A DNA stretch of 29,172 nt. It comes from a virus. The stretch's first letter is position 1. Each line of letters opens with the position of its first letter. The stretch is taken from IMG/VR virus record IMGVR_UViG_3300030380_003538, positions 1 through 29,172 of that record, one strand, 5' to 3'. The position numbers and the translations under genes are program-made. The notes under the pieces are model-generated. The model made no database searches and was not told the origin of the DNA. It saw nothing but the letters and a program-made list of their open reading frames with translations. Of this stretch, positions 21,602 through 29,172 are shown one piece after another.

Positions 21602-21771
21602 TGGCTAAAGACATTAACATGAAAAAAGGCGATAGCATGATTAAAGTATCGGAAGAATTTGTCGATCATTATAAAAAATTAGGTTATGAGACTTTTGATA
21701 ATAAAAAAAATATTTCAGTTGCAAAGGAAACTGAAAAGATTATAAAAGATTTAAAGAAAGAAAAGGAGTAA
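21601..21771 (+). CDS. 56-residue unknown protein
   Basis: Short gene with one-base overlap to the terminator stop. MAKDINMKKGDSMIKVSEEF then VDHYKKLGYETFDNKKN, ending in a Lys-rich helix. The stop is 3 bases before the tail tube ATG, whose ribosome site AAGGAG is within this gene. No family known to me; the N-terminal half could be a short HTH-like or membrane-free helix pair. Confidence 0.6.
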   Translation: MAKDINMKKGDSMIKVSEEFVDHYKKLGYETFDNKKNISVAKETEKIIKDLKKEKE

Positions 21772-21774
21772 AAA

Positions 21775-22164
21775 ATGGCAACACATCACGGTAAAGAAGG
21801 TGTTATGACAGTTGGCGGTTCTACTATTGCAAATCTAACAGGTTTCACAGTTGATACTACTCATGATGTTGTAGAAGATACAGCATTAGGTAATTCAATG
21901 AAATCTTTTTTAGCTGGTAGAGGAACTTTTACTGCTTCAGTAGATATGAACTATGACGAAACTGATTCTGGACAAGGAGCTTTAGTACAAGGCGCAAGTT
22001 TAACTTTTGCATTTTTGCCAGAAGGTAATGATAGTGGGGATCAAAAATTAAGTGGTTCTGGAATTGTTACAGGAATGTCAGTAGGTGTATCTTTGGACGG
22101 TGTATCAACAAGAACAGTTTCTATCCAAGGTTCTGGTGGTCTTACTATCGGTACTGTAGCATAA
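21775..22164 (+). CDS. Major tail tube protein
   Basis: 129 residues, small for the family but with its character: Gly/Thr/Ser-rich beta strands (GVMTVGGSTIANLTGFTVDT, THDVVEDTALGNSMKSFLAG, RGTFTASVDMNYDETDSGQG) and no Cys. It stacks in rings to build the tail tube. A strong ribosome site fits high expression. It is followed by the chaperone pair and the tape measure, the standard siphovirus order. Confidence 0.8.
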   Translation: MATHHGKEGVMTVGGSTIANLTGFTVDTTHDVVEDTALGNSMKSFLAGRGTFTASVDMNYDETDSGQGALVQGASLTFAFLPEGNDSGDQKLSGSGIVTGMSVGVSLDGVSTRTVSIQGSGGLTIGTVA

Positions 22165-22168
22165 TTAT

Positions 22169-22510
22169 ATGGCAGAAAAGGTAAATTACTTTGACGGAGT
22201 AAAATCACATTTTGATGATTTACAAATCAAAGTAATAGAAGTGCCAGAATGGGATTTAATTGGTGATAAAGCAATCTATGCTAAACCATTTAATATGCTT
22301 GAGAAAAGCAAATTGTTTAAGAATGTTAAAGGTGAAGATCTTAATATTCTAATTGATATTATAATTGAAAAATCTTTGAATAAAGATCATGAAAAAATGT
22401 TTACTCCAAATGATAAACTGAATTTCAAAACACATGCAGATACAGATGTTGTCGCAAGAGTTGCTAATCAAATATTAGGGACTGGTTATGATGACATTAA
22501 AAAAAACTAA
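22169..22510 (+). CDS. Tail assembly chaperone, short (G-type) product
   Basis: 113 residues. The N-terminus MAEKVNYFDGVKSHFDDLQI is followed by strands and helices (EVPEWDLIGDKAIYAKPFNM, DILIDIIIEKSL) like the small chaperones placed between tail tube and tape measure. It binds the tape measure protein during assembly and is not in the finished virion. The gene ends in ATT AAA AAA AAC TAA. The run lies on a slippery heptamer (22501-22507), so a fraction of ribosomes make the longer product. No ribosome site is obvious. Confidence 0.8.
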   Translation: MAEKVNYFDGVKSHFDDLQIKVIEVPEWDLIGDKAIYAKPFNMLEKSKLFKNVKGEDLNILIDIIIEKSLNKDHEKMFTPNDKLNFKTHADTDVVARVANQILGTGYDDIKKN

Positions 22511-22680
22511 AAAATCCAGATTTTTATAATGTAGTCGCTCTTGCTGAACGATTACATAAAACTATTCCAGAAATCTTGCAAATGTCCGTATATGAGTTTA
22601 ATATATGGGAAGCTTATTTTGAAAATCAAAGTAAGGAACATGAAAGACAATTAAACTTGATGAAAGCTCAGCGTAGATAA
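22169..22680 (+). CDS. Tail assembly chaperone, long (GT-type) product by -1 frameshift
   Basis: If ribosomes slip back one base at A AAA AAC (22501-22507), translation continues after Asn113 in the -1 frame from 22507 to the TAA at 22678-22680. This gives 170 residues. The added 57 residues (LKNPDFYNVVALAERLHKTI, then EILQMSVYEFNIWEAYFENQ and an end KAQRR) form a compact helical domain without its own start codon. That is the form expected of the T domain, including the VYEFNIWEAYFE motif. The stop overlaps the tape measure ATG by one base. Confidence 0.85.
22501..22507 (+). other. Programmed -1 frameshift heptamer A AAA AAC
   Basis: The zero-frame codons are AAA-AAC, so both tRNAs can re-pair with AAA-AAA one base back. 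The zero-frame stop TAA follows at once. No strong downstream hairpin or close upstream ribosome-like site is visible. An eight-A run (22499-22506) also allows transcriptional slippage as an alternative. Confidence 0.8.
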
Positions 22681-24755
22681 TGGCAACAAAAAAAGTTAAT
22701 ATTGATATTGTCGCTAAAGATAAATCGAAACAGGCGCTCAATAATGTAAACAATAATTTAGAGAGAACAAAAAGAAGTGTTTTGAATGTTAAAAATGCAC
22801 TTATTGGATTAGGTGCAGGACTTGCAATAAGATCAATAGTTCAAACAGGGATTCAAATTGAAGGCCTACAAGTAAGATTAAAAGCTTTATTTGGTAGTGT
22901 AGAAGAAGGCGCTAGAGCTTTTGATGTCATGGCTGAATTTGCTGGTAAAGTTCCTTTTTCATTAGAAGAAATACAAAGAGGTGCAGGAAACCTAGCTGTT
23001 GTTTCTGATGATGCTGAACAATTAGGCGAGATATTAAAAATTACAGGTAATGTTGCTGCAGCTACTGGTTTAGATTTTGAAACTACTGCAACACAAATAC
23101 AAAGAGCTTTTAGTGGTGGTATTGCTTCCGCTGATATTTTTAGAGAACGAGGTGTTAGAGATATGCTCGGTTTCTCTGCAGGAGCAAAAGTATCAGTACA
23201 AGAAACTATTGAAGCTTTCCAAAAAGTCTTTGGTCCAGGAGGTGAATTCGGATCAGTTACTGATGATCTAGCAAAAACTTTCGAGGGAACTTTATCTATG
23301 TTAAATGATAAAGTATTCAACTTTAAAAGAATTATAGTTCAAGAAGGTTTCTTCCCAGAATTAAAAAGGCAATTCGGTGACTTAGATCAACTCATAGAAG
23401 ATAATCAATCACAGATAGACGCATTTGCTAAAACTCTTGGATCAGGTTTAGGATTAGCCGTTGATAGATTAGGTGACGGTTTTGCATTTGTAAAAGATAA
23501 TGCTGATATACTATTAGAAATATTTAAACTCTTAATAGCAATAAAAATAGCTGGATTCTTCATCAATGCTGCTACAGGTGCTATGAAATTAGCAAAAAGC
23601 ATGATCGCAATTGCTTTAGCAACACAAGGAGCTTCTAAAGGATTAGCGGGAATAGCATTATCAATAGCAAAAGGTGGAGCTATATTTGTAGCTTTCAATG
23701 AATTAGATAAATTTTTTGACGGATTTATAAAAGATTTAAATGATTCTGCTACTGCAATAGGAAATACAGAAGATGAATATTTAAAAGCAAGTGACGCAAT
23801 AGGATCAGCTTCTAAAAAATCTGCAGATGCAGTAAAAAATGTTACATTAGCCGGTGACGGAACGATTGATATGCTGAAAGAAATGCAAAAGGTCGTTGAA
23901 GATAATGCAAAAGCATTCGAAAGAATAAATGAAAGAGGAATGAGTCCTCTAGATCAAATAGAAAATAATATGTTGAAAGAACTTAAATTAGTTCAAGATA
24001 CAATGGACGCATTAGAACATATTAGGATAGAAAAAATTACTAGAGATCTTTTATCAGAAAAAGAAGCTAATAAAGAATTCGCAGACGAAACATTTAAATT
24101 AGAACAATTAAAATTAAAAATAATCAAAGATGCTGCAAAATTAGAAGAAGAATTTTTAAGAAATAAAAGAGAACAAGAATTAAAAGATCAACAAGCGCAT
24201 TTTGATAAACAATTTAGATTAATAAAATCTTTTAGAATGGAAGATCTAGAACTTAATAAATTAACTGATGAAAATAAAAAACAACTTGCAATACAAACAG
24301 GTCGTGAAGCATTAGATCAATTATCAAGACATAACCGAACATTATTCCAAATTAACAAAGCTTTAGCTATTAAAGACGCAATAGTTAGTACAGCACAAGG
24401 GGTTACAAAAGCTTTAGGTATGGGGCCTTTCGGCATTCCATTAGCATTAGGAATTGGAGCTTTAGGAGCGGCTCAAGTTGCAACTATTGCTCAAACGCAA
24501 TACACAGGAAGAAGAACAGGAGGCCCAGTACAAAAAGATAAACCGTTTATAGTTGGTGAACAAGGCCCAGAATTATTTGTTCCAAATCAAGCAGGAGCAA
24601 TTCAACCAAATGGAAATGCAGGAATAAATATTAACTTTAATATTAATACAGTTGACGCAAGAGGATTTAATGAACTATTAGTCAATAGTAGAGGAACTAT
24701 CGTTAATATGATTAATAATGCAGTGAATGAAAAAGGTAAAATGGCAATTATATGA
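22680..24755 (+). CDS. Tape measure protein
   Basis: 691 residues, a short tape measure (by the usual 0.15 nm per residue, about 100 nm of tail). A basic N-terminus with MATKKVNIDIVAKDKSKQAL, then a helical body with two hydrophobic segments (about 280-300 and 310-345, LLIAIKIAGFFINAATGAMK), a charged coiled-coil part (420-540), and the common C-terminal RTGGPVQKDKPFIVGEQGPE. It determines tail length and may help DNA pass the membrane. It lies right after the chaperones, as expected. Confidence 0.9.
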   Translation: MATKKVNIDIVAKDKSKQALNNVNNNLERTKRSVLNVKNALIGLGAGLAIRSIVQTGIQIEGLQVRLKALFGSVEEGARAFDVMAEFAGKVPFSLEEIQRGAGNLAVVSDDAEQLGEILKITGNVAAATGLDFETTATQIQRAFSGGIASADIFRERGVRDMLGFSAGAKVSVQETIEAFQKVFGPGGEFGSVTDDLAKTFEGTLSMLNDKVFNFKRIIVQEGFFPELKRQFGDLDQLIEDNQSQIDAFAKTLGSGLGLAVDRLGDGFAFVKDNADILLEIFKLLIAIKIAGFFINAATGAMKLAKSMIAIALATQGASKGLAGIALSIAKGGAIFVAFNELDKFFDGFIKDLNDSATAIGNTEDEYLKASDAIGSASKKSADAVKNVTLAGDGTIDMLKEMQKVVEDNAKAFERINERGMSPLDQIENNMLKELKLVQDTMDALEHIRIEKITRDLLSEKEANKEFADETFKLEQLKLKIIKDAAKLEEEFLRNKREQELKDQQAHFDKQFRLIKSFRMEDLELNKLTDENKKQLAIQTGREALDQLSRHNRTLFQINKALAIKDAIVSTAQGVTKALGMGPFGIPLALGIGALGAAQVATIAQTQYTGRRTGGPVQKDKPFIVGEQGPELFVPNQAGAIQPNGNAGININFNINTVDARGFNELLVNSRGTIVNMINNAVNEKGKMAII

Positions 24756-25360
24756 GTGGAGCTTTACCTAATACTAATTTCAATGCTATTAATTTAAAAA
24801 GCAATCAAAAAACTTTATTTACAGAAACAGATAGCGGAAAAACATTTAGACGACAAATTCAAGGACAACGATTTAGTTTTACAGTTTCATATCCTCCTAT
24901 GAAAAGAACAGAGTTTGCTCCAATCATGGCTTTTATTATGAAGCAAAGAGCAAGAAAAGAAAATTTCACCATAACCTTGCCAAGTTATTTTAATGCACTT
25001 GGTAGTGAAACAGGAACATTGTTAGTGAATGGAGCTCACTCTGCAGCAGACACAACTATAGCTATTGATGGTTTTGCAAGTGACGGAGCGGGAAGATTAA
25101 AAGCTGGCGATCTTATAAAATTTGCACATGATAAAGTCTATATGATTATAGATGATGTAACTTCATCAAGTAATGCAGCAACTGTAACAATAGAACCTCC
25201 ATTAAGAACTGCTCTTACAAATAATAGTTCTGTTGTTTATGATTCAATTCAATTTACTGTTCATCTAACTAGTGATGTCCAGGAGTTTCAAACAGGACAA
25301 AATGATAGCGACGGTAATTTATTATTTAAATATGAATTTGATGTTATTGAAAGTTTATAA
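24752..25360 (+). CDS. Distal tail-type protein
   Basis: 202 residues, overlapping the tape measure end (ATGA). The N-terminal FRRQIQGQRFSFTVSYPPMK resembles minor tail proteins of marine and GTA-like phages. A middle part (GAGRLKAGDLIKFAHDKVYM, VTIEPPLRTALTNNSSVVYD) reads as a beta-barrel inserted into it. It probably forms the hub ring under the tail tube. The name is a position-based assignment. Confidence 0.7.
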   Translation: MSGALPNTNFNAINLKSNQKTLFTETDSGKTFRRQIQGQRFSFTVSYPPMKRTEFAPIMAFIMKQRARKENFTITLPSYFNALGSETGTLLVNGAHSAADTTIAIDGFASDGAGRLKAGDLIKFAHDKVYMIIDDVTSSSNAATVTIEPPLRTALTNNSSVVYDSIQFTVHLTSDVQEFQTGQNDSDGNLLFKYEFDVIESL

Positions 25361-25926
25361 TGGCAAGAGGATTATCGAGTTCGGTAAAAACAGAGTTAGC
25401 TACAGGAATAATTGATCCTGTATTATTAATTGATATTGAGTTTTCAACTCCTGTTTATTTAACAAATGCAAGTTTTGATATAACTTCTAATATATCAGGC
25501 ACATCTAGAACTTATCTATCAAATGGACATTTAAGAAGTATTACAGGAGTAAACGAAACTAATAGACCTACAAAAAATACTTTATCAATTAGTTTATCTG
25601 GAGTTGATCAAACATATGTTTCAGTAGCTCTAAATGAAAATATTATTAATGATAATGTTTTTGTTTATCGTGGATATTTAGATTCTAATAATGCTCTTAT
25701 ATCTGATCCTTTTTTATTATTTTATGGCACAATAGATGAATATAAAATTAGTGATAATACAACTACTGCTAATTTAATTTTAAGTATTACTTCTCATTGG
25801 GGTAATTTTAGTAAAACTGCAGGAAGAACAACGACTGATAATTCACAACAAAGATTTTTTAGTAGTGATAAAGGAATGGAATTTGCAGCTCTAACAGTTC
25901 GTGATATTAAATGGGGAAGAGTTTGA
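25360..25926 (+). CDS. Minor tail protein (DUF2163-like region)
   Basis: 188 residues, start overlapping the previous stop. The body (SSVKTELATGIIDPVLLIDI, NGHLRSITGVNETNRPTKNT, LFYGTIDEYKISDNTTTANL, ITSHWGNFSKTAGRTTTDNS) resembles the N-terminal part of GTA ORF13-like or DUF2163 tail proteins that link the hub to the tip. It ends in DIKWGRV. The next gene starts inside its last codons. Confidence 0.65.
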   Translation: MARGLSSSVKTELATGIIDPVLLIDIEFSTPVYLTNASFDITSNISGTSRTYLSNGHLRSITGVNETNRPTKNTLSISLSGVDQTYVSVALNENIINDNVFVYRGYLDSNNALISDPFLLFYGTIDEYKISDNTTTANLILSITSHWGNFSKTAGRTTTDNSQQRFFSSDKGMEFAALTVRDIKWGRV

Positions 25927-26366
25927 CTAGCTTTCATTTATATCAAGGTGAAAAAAAAGATGTAACAGATCTTTATAATTTATTGGTTGAATATAAAGAA
26001 GTAGATTTAGCTGATTGCGATTATCCAGAAATAGATAAAGATAAATTATTATTTTTTATAAATAGTATTGAACAAAAAGGAAAAATTATTTGTGTAAAAA
26101 ATTTAGATACAAATGAATTAGTTGGTACTTGTATGTTCAATAAATCTGAATATTGGTTTAGTAAAACTAAGATTATGATAATACAAATGATTTATATCAA
26201 ACAAGCTCATAGAAGTTATAAATTAGTAAAACAGATAATTGATTCAGTAAAAAATGTATCTGAAGATATGCCAATTGTTTTATCTATAACTTCTGGATTA
26301 GGAATTGATCCTGTATTTTATAAATTAGGATTTGAGAATATGGGTTCTAATTGGAGGTTATTATAA
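25911..26366 (+). CDS. GNAT-like acetyltransferase domain protein in the tail region
   Basis: 151 residues from ATG 25911; a TTG at 25923 with GGGGAAGA just upstream would give 147. Segments fit a GNAT fold: LYNLLVEYKEVDLADCDYPE (helix), KIICVKNLDTNELVGTCMFN (strands 2-4), IMIIQMIYIKQAHRSYKLVK (strand 4 and the acetyl-CoA helix) and FYKLGFENMGSNWRLL (end). The usual R-x-x-G-x-G/A phosphate loop is degenerate here (KQAHRSYK). GNAT-like proteins do occur at this place in marine siphoviruses. It could modify a tail protein or host molecule, or be only structural. Confidence 0.7.
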   Translation: MGKSLTSFHLYQGEKKDVTDLYNLLVEYKEVDLADCDYPEIDKDKLLFFINSIEQKGKIICVKNLDTNELVGTCMFNKSEYWFSKTKIMIIQMIYIKQAHRSYKLVKQIIDSVKNVSEDMPIVLSITSGLGIDPVFYKLGFENMGSNWRLL

Positions 26367-29172
26367 ATGGGCGGTTGGAATCCTTTTGAAGATATAGTCG
26401 ATTTTGTTACCGATATTGTTGATGTCTTTGTTGATATCATTGAAGATTTTGTTGGTTGGCTTGTACCAATGCCAGATATCCCAGACTTTGGCGATATGCA
26501 AGCTGATCAAACTGCAAAAGGTGTTTTAGTAAATAAATTTAGTGCTAATGCTCATATTCCTGTTGTATATGGAACAAGAAAAGTTGGCGGAAATGTTGTA
26601 TTTTTAGAAACTTCTGGAACTGATAATGAATTTTTATTTATGGCTATCGTGCTTAGTGAAGGTGAAATAAATGATATTACAAAAATATTTATAAACGATA
26701 ATGAAGTTACTTGGTCTGGTGATATAGCTGATAATACACAAATTACAGTTGCTAGTTCTGATTCAAATTTTTTTGATACAACTAATTCAGAAAGTTTAAT
26801 TACTTGTGAACCACATTTTGGAACAGATTCTCAAAGTGTATCTAGTCTTTTAGATAGTTTAACTTCCTGGACATCAAATCATAGACTAAGAGGATTAGCA
26901 TATCTTGCAATAAAATTTAAATGGAACGCCGATAAATTTGGTTCATTACCTACAGTAAATGCAATAGTAGAGGGAAAAAAAGTTTATAATCCTAATTTAG
27001 ATAGCACTGTTACAGGTGGAAGTGGATCACAAAGAAAAGATGATTCTACTACTTGGGCCTATTCTGATAATCCTATTTATCAATTATTAGATTATTTAAG
27101 AGATTCTAGATTTGGAATGGGAATTCCTAATAGTTATTTTGATTCTAATTTTGCTGATTGGCAAGTTGCCGGTGATGTTTGCGATACTAATATCACACCT
27201 TTTTCTGGAGCGAGTCAAATTGATTTAATGGATAGTCATATGGTTGTTGATACATCAAAAAAAGCCATTGATAATGTTCAAGAATTTATAAAGGGAAGTA
27301 GAGCTTTCCTAAATTTTAGTGCAGGAAAATATAAAATCCTAGTAGAAACAACAGGTTCTGCTTCTATAACTTTGACCGAAGATAATATTTTAGGAGGAAT
27401 AACTGTATCTAGTAAAAATAAAAATTCACGATTTAATAGAGTAATTGTTAATTTTATTAATCCAGATAAAAATTTTCAATCAGATACGGCTCAATTTCCG
27501 CCCGTAGATGAAACAGGAATAGCTAGTGCTGATCAGCATGCAACAATGAAAACAGCAGACGGAGGTTTATTATTAGAAGGTAGATTTGATTTTTCTATGT
27601 TTACTAGTCCATATCAAGCACAAGAAATGGCTGAAATAATTCTTCGTAGATCTAGATCAAGTTTAGATGTAACTATAAAAGCAGACGCAACAGCTTTAGA
27701 TTTATCTATTGGTGATATTGTAAATATTACACATGCTACTCCTGGATTTTCTGCTAAACCTTTTAGAGTACAAGGAATGACATTGAATTCTGATCATACT
27801 GTAAGTTTACAATGTTCTGAACATCAAGATTCTTATTATACCTTTGGAACACAGCAAGAAGTTGCAACTATACCAGATACTACTCTTCCAAATCCATTTT
27901 CAGTAAGTCCACCTGCAAGTGTAAGTTTAGATGATGAATTAATAGAATATGCAGACGGAATTGTCATAACAAGATTATTAATTACTATTGGAGTTTCCCC
28001 AGATAGTTTTGTTGATAATTATGAAGTACAAATAAAACAAACAAAAGATCAAAACGGTGCAACTGTTACTGATTCATTTAGAGAAATAGCAGTAGGAAAA
28101 ATATTAGAATATCAGCATTTAAATGTTATTGACGGAGCAGAATATCAAGTAAGAGTTAGAGCTGTAAATACTATCGGTTCTAAATCAACATTCGTTTCTA
28201 CAACAAGAGTTATTGTAGGAGGAGTTGAAGCTCCAAGTAATGTAGAAGATTTTGCAGTAGAAATGCACGGACAAAATCATATGAAATTAACTTGGACTCC
28301 ACCAAGTAAGAATAGCGATTTAGATATTTCTTTTTATGAAATAAGATATCAAAATGTAACAACGGGTGCAAAATGGCTTAATTCAACGAATTTAGTAAGA
28401 TGTCCTAGAAGAAAATGTGATAATGCTGTTGTTCCTGCACGCACTGGATCATATTTAATAAAAGCAGTAGATAAGAACGGAAATACCTCTGCTGAAGCCA
28501 CAATAGTCACAACAAATATATCTGATATACAAGCATATACTTTAGTTAGTACTTTTACTGAAACTCCAGATATATTTACAGCTGCTGATAATATGGACGC
28601 AAGTTTACCATTAGCAGTAAAAATAGATGCTTCAGGCGATACTATTCTTACATTAGATACTGTAACAAATTTTGATGATACAGTTGGAAACTTTGATAGT
28701 CCTAGCGGTGATTTCGAATTAGGAGGTACTGATACAACATCAAATCCTAATTTTAATAATACAAATAGGGACGCAAAAGGGTTTTACAATTTTACTAACA
28801 GTTTATCACTAGCACAAATTTATGACGGAAACATTGAGCCAACAATCACATTAGACGCAGAAAATCCATATGATTTATTTGATAGTGGACGAGGAGCATT
28901 ATTTTTTGATTCTGCAAAAGCACCTTTTGACGGTACTGAACAAATACACGCATTTCATAGAGTTCAAATCGCAACATCAACTACTTCATTAGCAAATTGC
29001 ACATCATTTGTAGATGTAACTCAATCGGCAACTTTTAAATTTAAGTTTGCAAAATTTAGATTAAAACTTACTAATGATGATGATCAAACATCAAGTAATG
29101 TAAAAACTGTTTCTATAAAATTAAATATGGAAGAACGAACTTTCGCTCAAAATGATTTGACAACTTCTTCTG
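26367..29172 (+). CDS. Tail tip / host-specificity (gpJ-like) protein, N-terminal part; gene continues at base 1
   Basis: 935 complete codons are visible and no stop is reached; the partial last codon g plus bases 1-2 gives GCT (Ala), and reading continues in frame to 1031, total 1278 residues. An N-terminal amphipathic stretch (WNPFEDIVDFVTDIVDVFVD) is followed by hub domains like lambda gpJ (IPVVYGTRKVGGNVVFLETS, YLRDSRFGMGIPNSYF, HMVVDTSKKAIDNVQEFI), two fibronectin type III repeats (about residues 518-618 and 620-712; YQVRVRAVNTIGSKS, KLTWTPPS, YLIKAVDKNGNTS) and beta-rich distal domains. It closes the tail and binds the receptor. Confidence 0.88.
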   Translation, partial: MGGWNPFEDIVDFVTDIVDVFVDIIEDFVGWLVPMPDIPDFGDMQADQTAKGVLVNKFSANAHIPVVYGTRKVGGNVVFLETSGTDNEFLFMAIVLSEGEINDITKIFINDNEVTWSGDIADNTQITVASSDSNFFDTTNSESLITCEPHFGTDSQSVSSLLDSLTSWTSNHRLRGLAYLAIKFKWNADKFGSLPTVNAIVEGKKVYNPNLDSTVTGGSGSQRKDDSTTWAYSDNPIYQLLDYLRDSRFGMGIPNSYFDSNFADWQVAGDVCDTNITPFSGASQIDLMDSHMVVDTSKKAIDNVQEFIKGSRAFLNFSAGKYKILVETTGSASITLTEDNILGGITVSSKNKNSRFNRVIVNFINPDKNFQSDTAQFPPVDETGIASADQHATMKTADGGLLLEGRFDFSMFTSPYQAQEMAEIILRRSRSSLDVTIKADATALDLSIGDIVNITHATPGFSAKPFRVQGMTLNSDHTVSLQCSEHQDSYYTFGTQQEVATIPDTTLPNPFSVSPPASVSLDDELIEYADGIVITRLLITIGVSPDSFVDNYEVQIKQTKDQNGATVTDSFREIAVGKILEYQHLNVIDGAEYQVRVRAVNTIGSKSTFVSTTRVIVGGVEAPSNVEDFAVEMHGQNHMKLTWTPPSKNSDLDISFYEIRYQNVTTGAKWLNSTNLVRCPRRKCDNAVVPARTGSYLIKAVDKNGNTSAEATIVTTNISDIQAYTLVSTFTETPDIFTAADNMDASLPLAVKIDASGDTILTLDTVTNFDDTVGNFDSPSGDFELGGTDTTSNPNFNNTNRDAKGFYNFTNSLSLAQIYDGNIEPTITLDAENPYDLFDSGRGALFFDSAKAPFDGTEQIHAFHRVQIATSTTSLANCTSFVDVTQSATFKFKFAKFRLKLTNDDDQTSSNVKTVSIKLNMEERTFAQNDLTTSS

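Noticed and set aside
22495-22510. Assembly error (lost or gained A) instead of a programmed frameshift
   Set aside because: The heptamer is in the right phase, position and gene context for the known chaperone frameshift, so an error is the less likely reading, though the eight-A run makes it possible.
22853-23320. Minus-strand frame of 155 codons within the tape measure gene
   Set aside because: Shadow of the tape measure; no ribosome site, wrong strand for the block, and no recognisable motif.
1-29172. tRNA genes, CRISPR arrays, insertion sequences, integrase or attachment sites
   Set aside because: I looked for cloverleaf-like arms, regular spaced repeats, transposase motifs and recombinase signatures and saw none.

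Overview
The window reads as one complete small tailed-phage genome (siphovirus type: HK97-fold capsid, long-tail genes) of about 29.2 kb, AT-rich throughout. The two window ends belong to the same gene. The open frame that starts at 26367 and runs off the right edge continues in frame from base 1 to the stop at 1031, and the protein motif across the joint is continuous. The window is therefore probably a circular or circularly permuted genome linearised at an arbitrary point. Several small and secreted proteins resemble conserved hypothetical proteins of marine phages (from memory, no search run). With the low GC this suggests an AT-rich marine bacterioplankton host such as SAR11 or a relative. 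I see no integrase, excisionase, tRNA, CRISPR array or insertion sequence, so a lytic life style is likely.

On the circular map there are only two transcription directions. A leftward block (10104 down to 6537, minus strand) holds early or accessory genes: a small HTH protein, an OB-fold-like protein, a PD-(D/E)XK nuclease, an HNH nuclease, a lipoprotein, a Cys-rich protein and unknowns. A rightward block starts near 10300 and runs through the window end and the origin to 6540. In order it holds a VRR-NUC nuclease, a DUF1376-type replication protein, a ParB-N6-methyltransferase fusion, the small terminase, a C5-methyltransferase, the large terminase, portal, four small basic proteins, a Mu gpF-like head protein, scaffold, major capsid, head-tail connectors, tail terminator, tail tube, the tail assembly chaperone pair with its -1 frameshift, tape measure, distal tail proteins, a GNAT-like protein, the tail tip/fibre gene that crosses the origin, accessory fibre genes, a set of secreted/membrane proteins, lysozyme, a GTA-type holin, and a second cluster of small basic proteins.

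The two blocks diverge from a 200-bp spacer (10105-10305). It contains a perfect 8-bp dyad (operator-like), a plus-strand Rho-independent terminator, and a hairpin covering the ribosome site and start of the first rightward gene. The blocks converge with overlapping stop codons at 6537-6540, under a short hairpin. Genes are packed with ATGA/TAATG overlaps and no stretch over 300 bases lacks a gene. No polymerase, helicase or primase is visible, so replication must rely on the host replisome recruited by phage factors.
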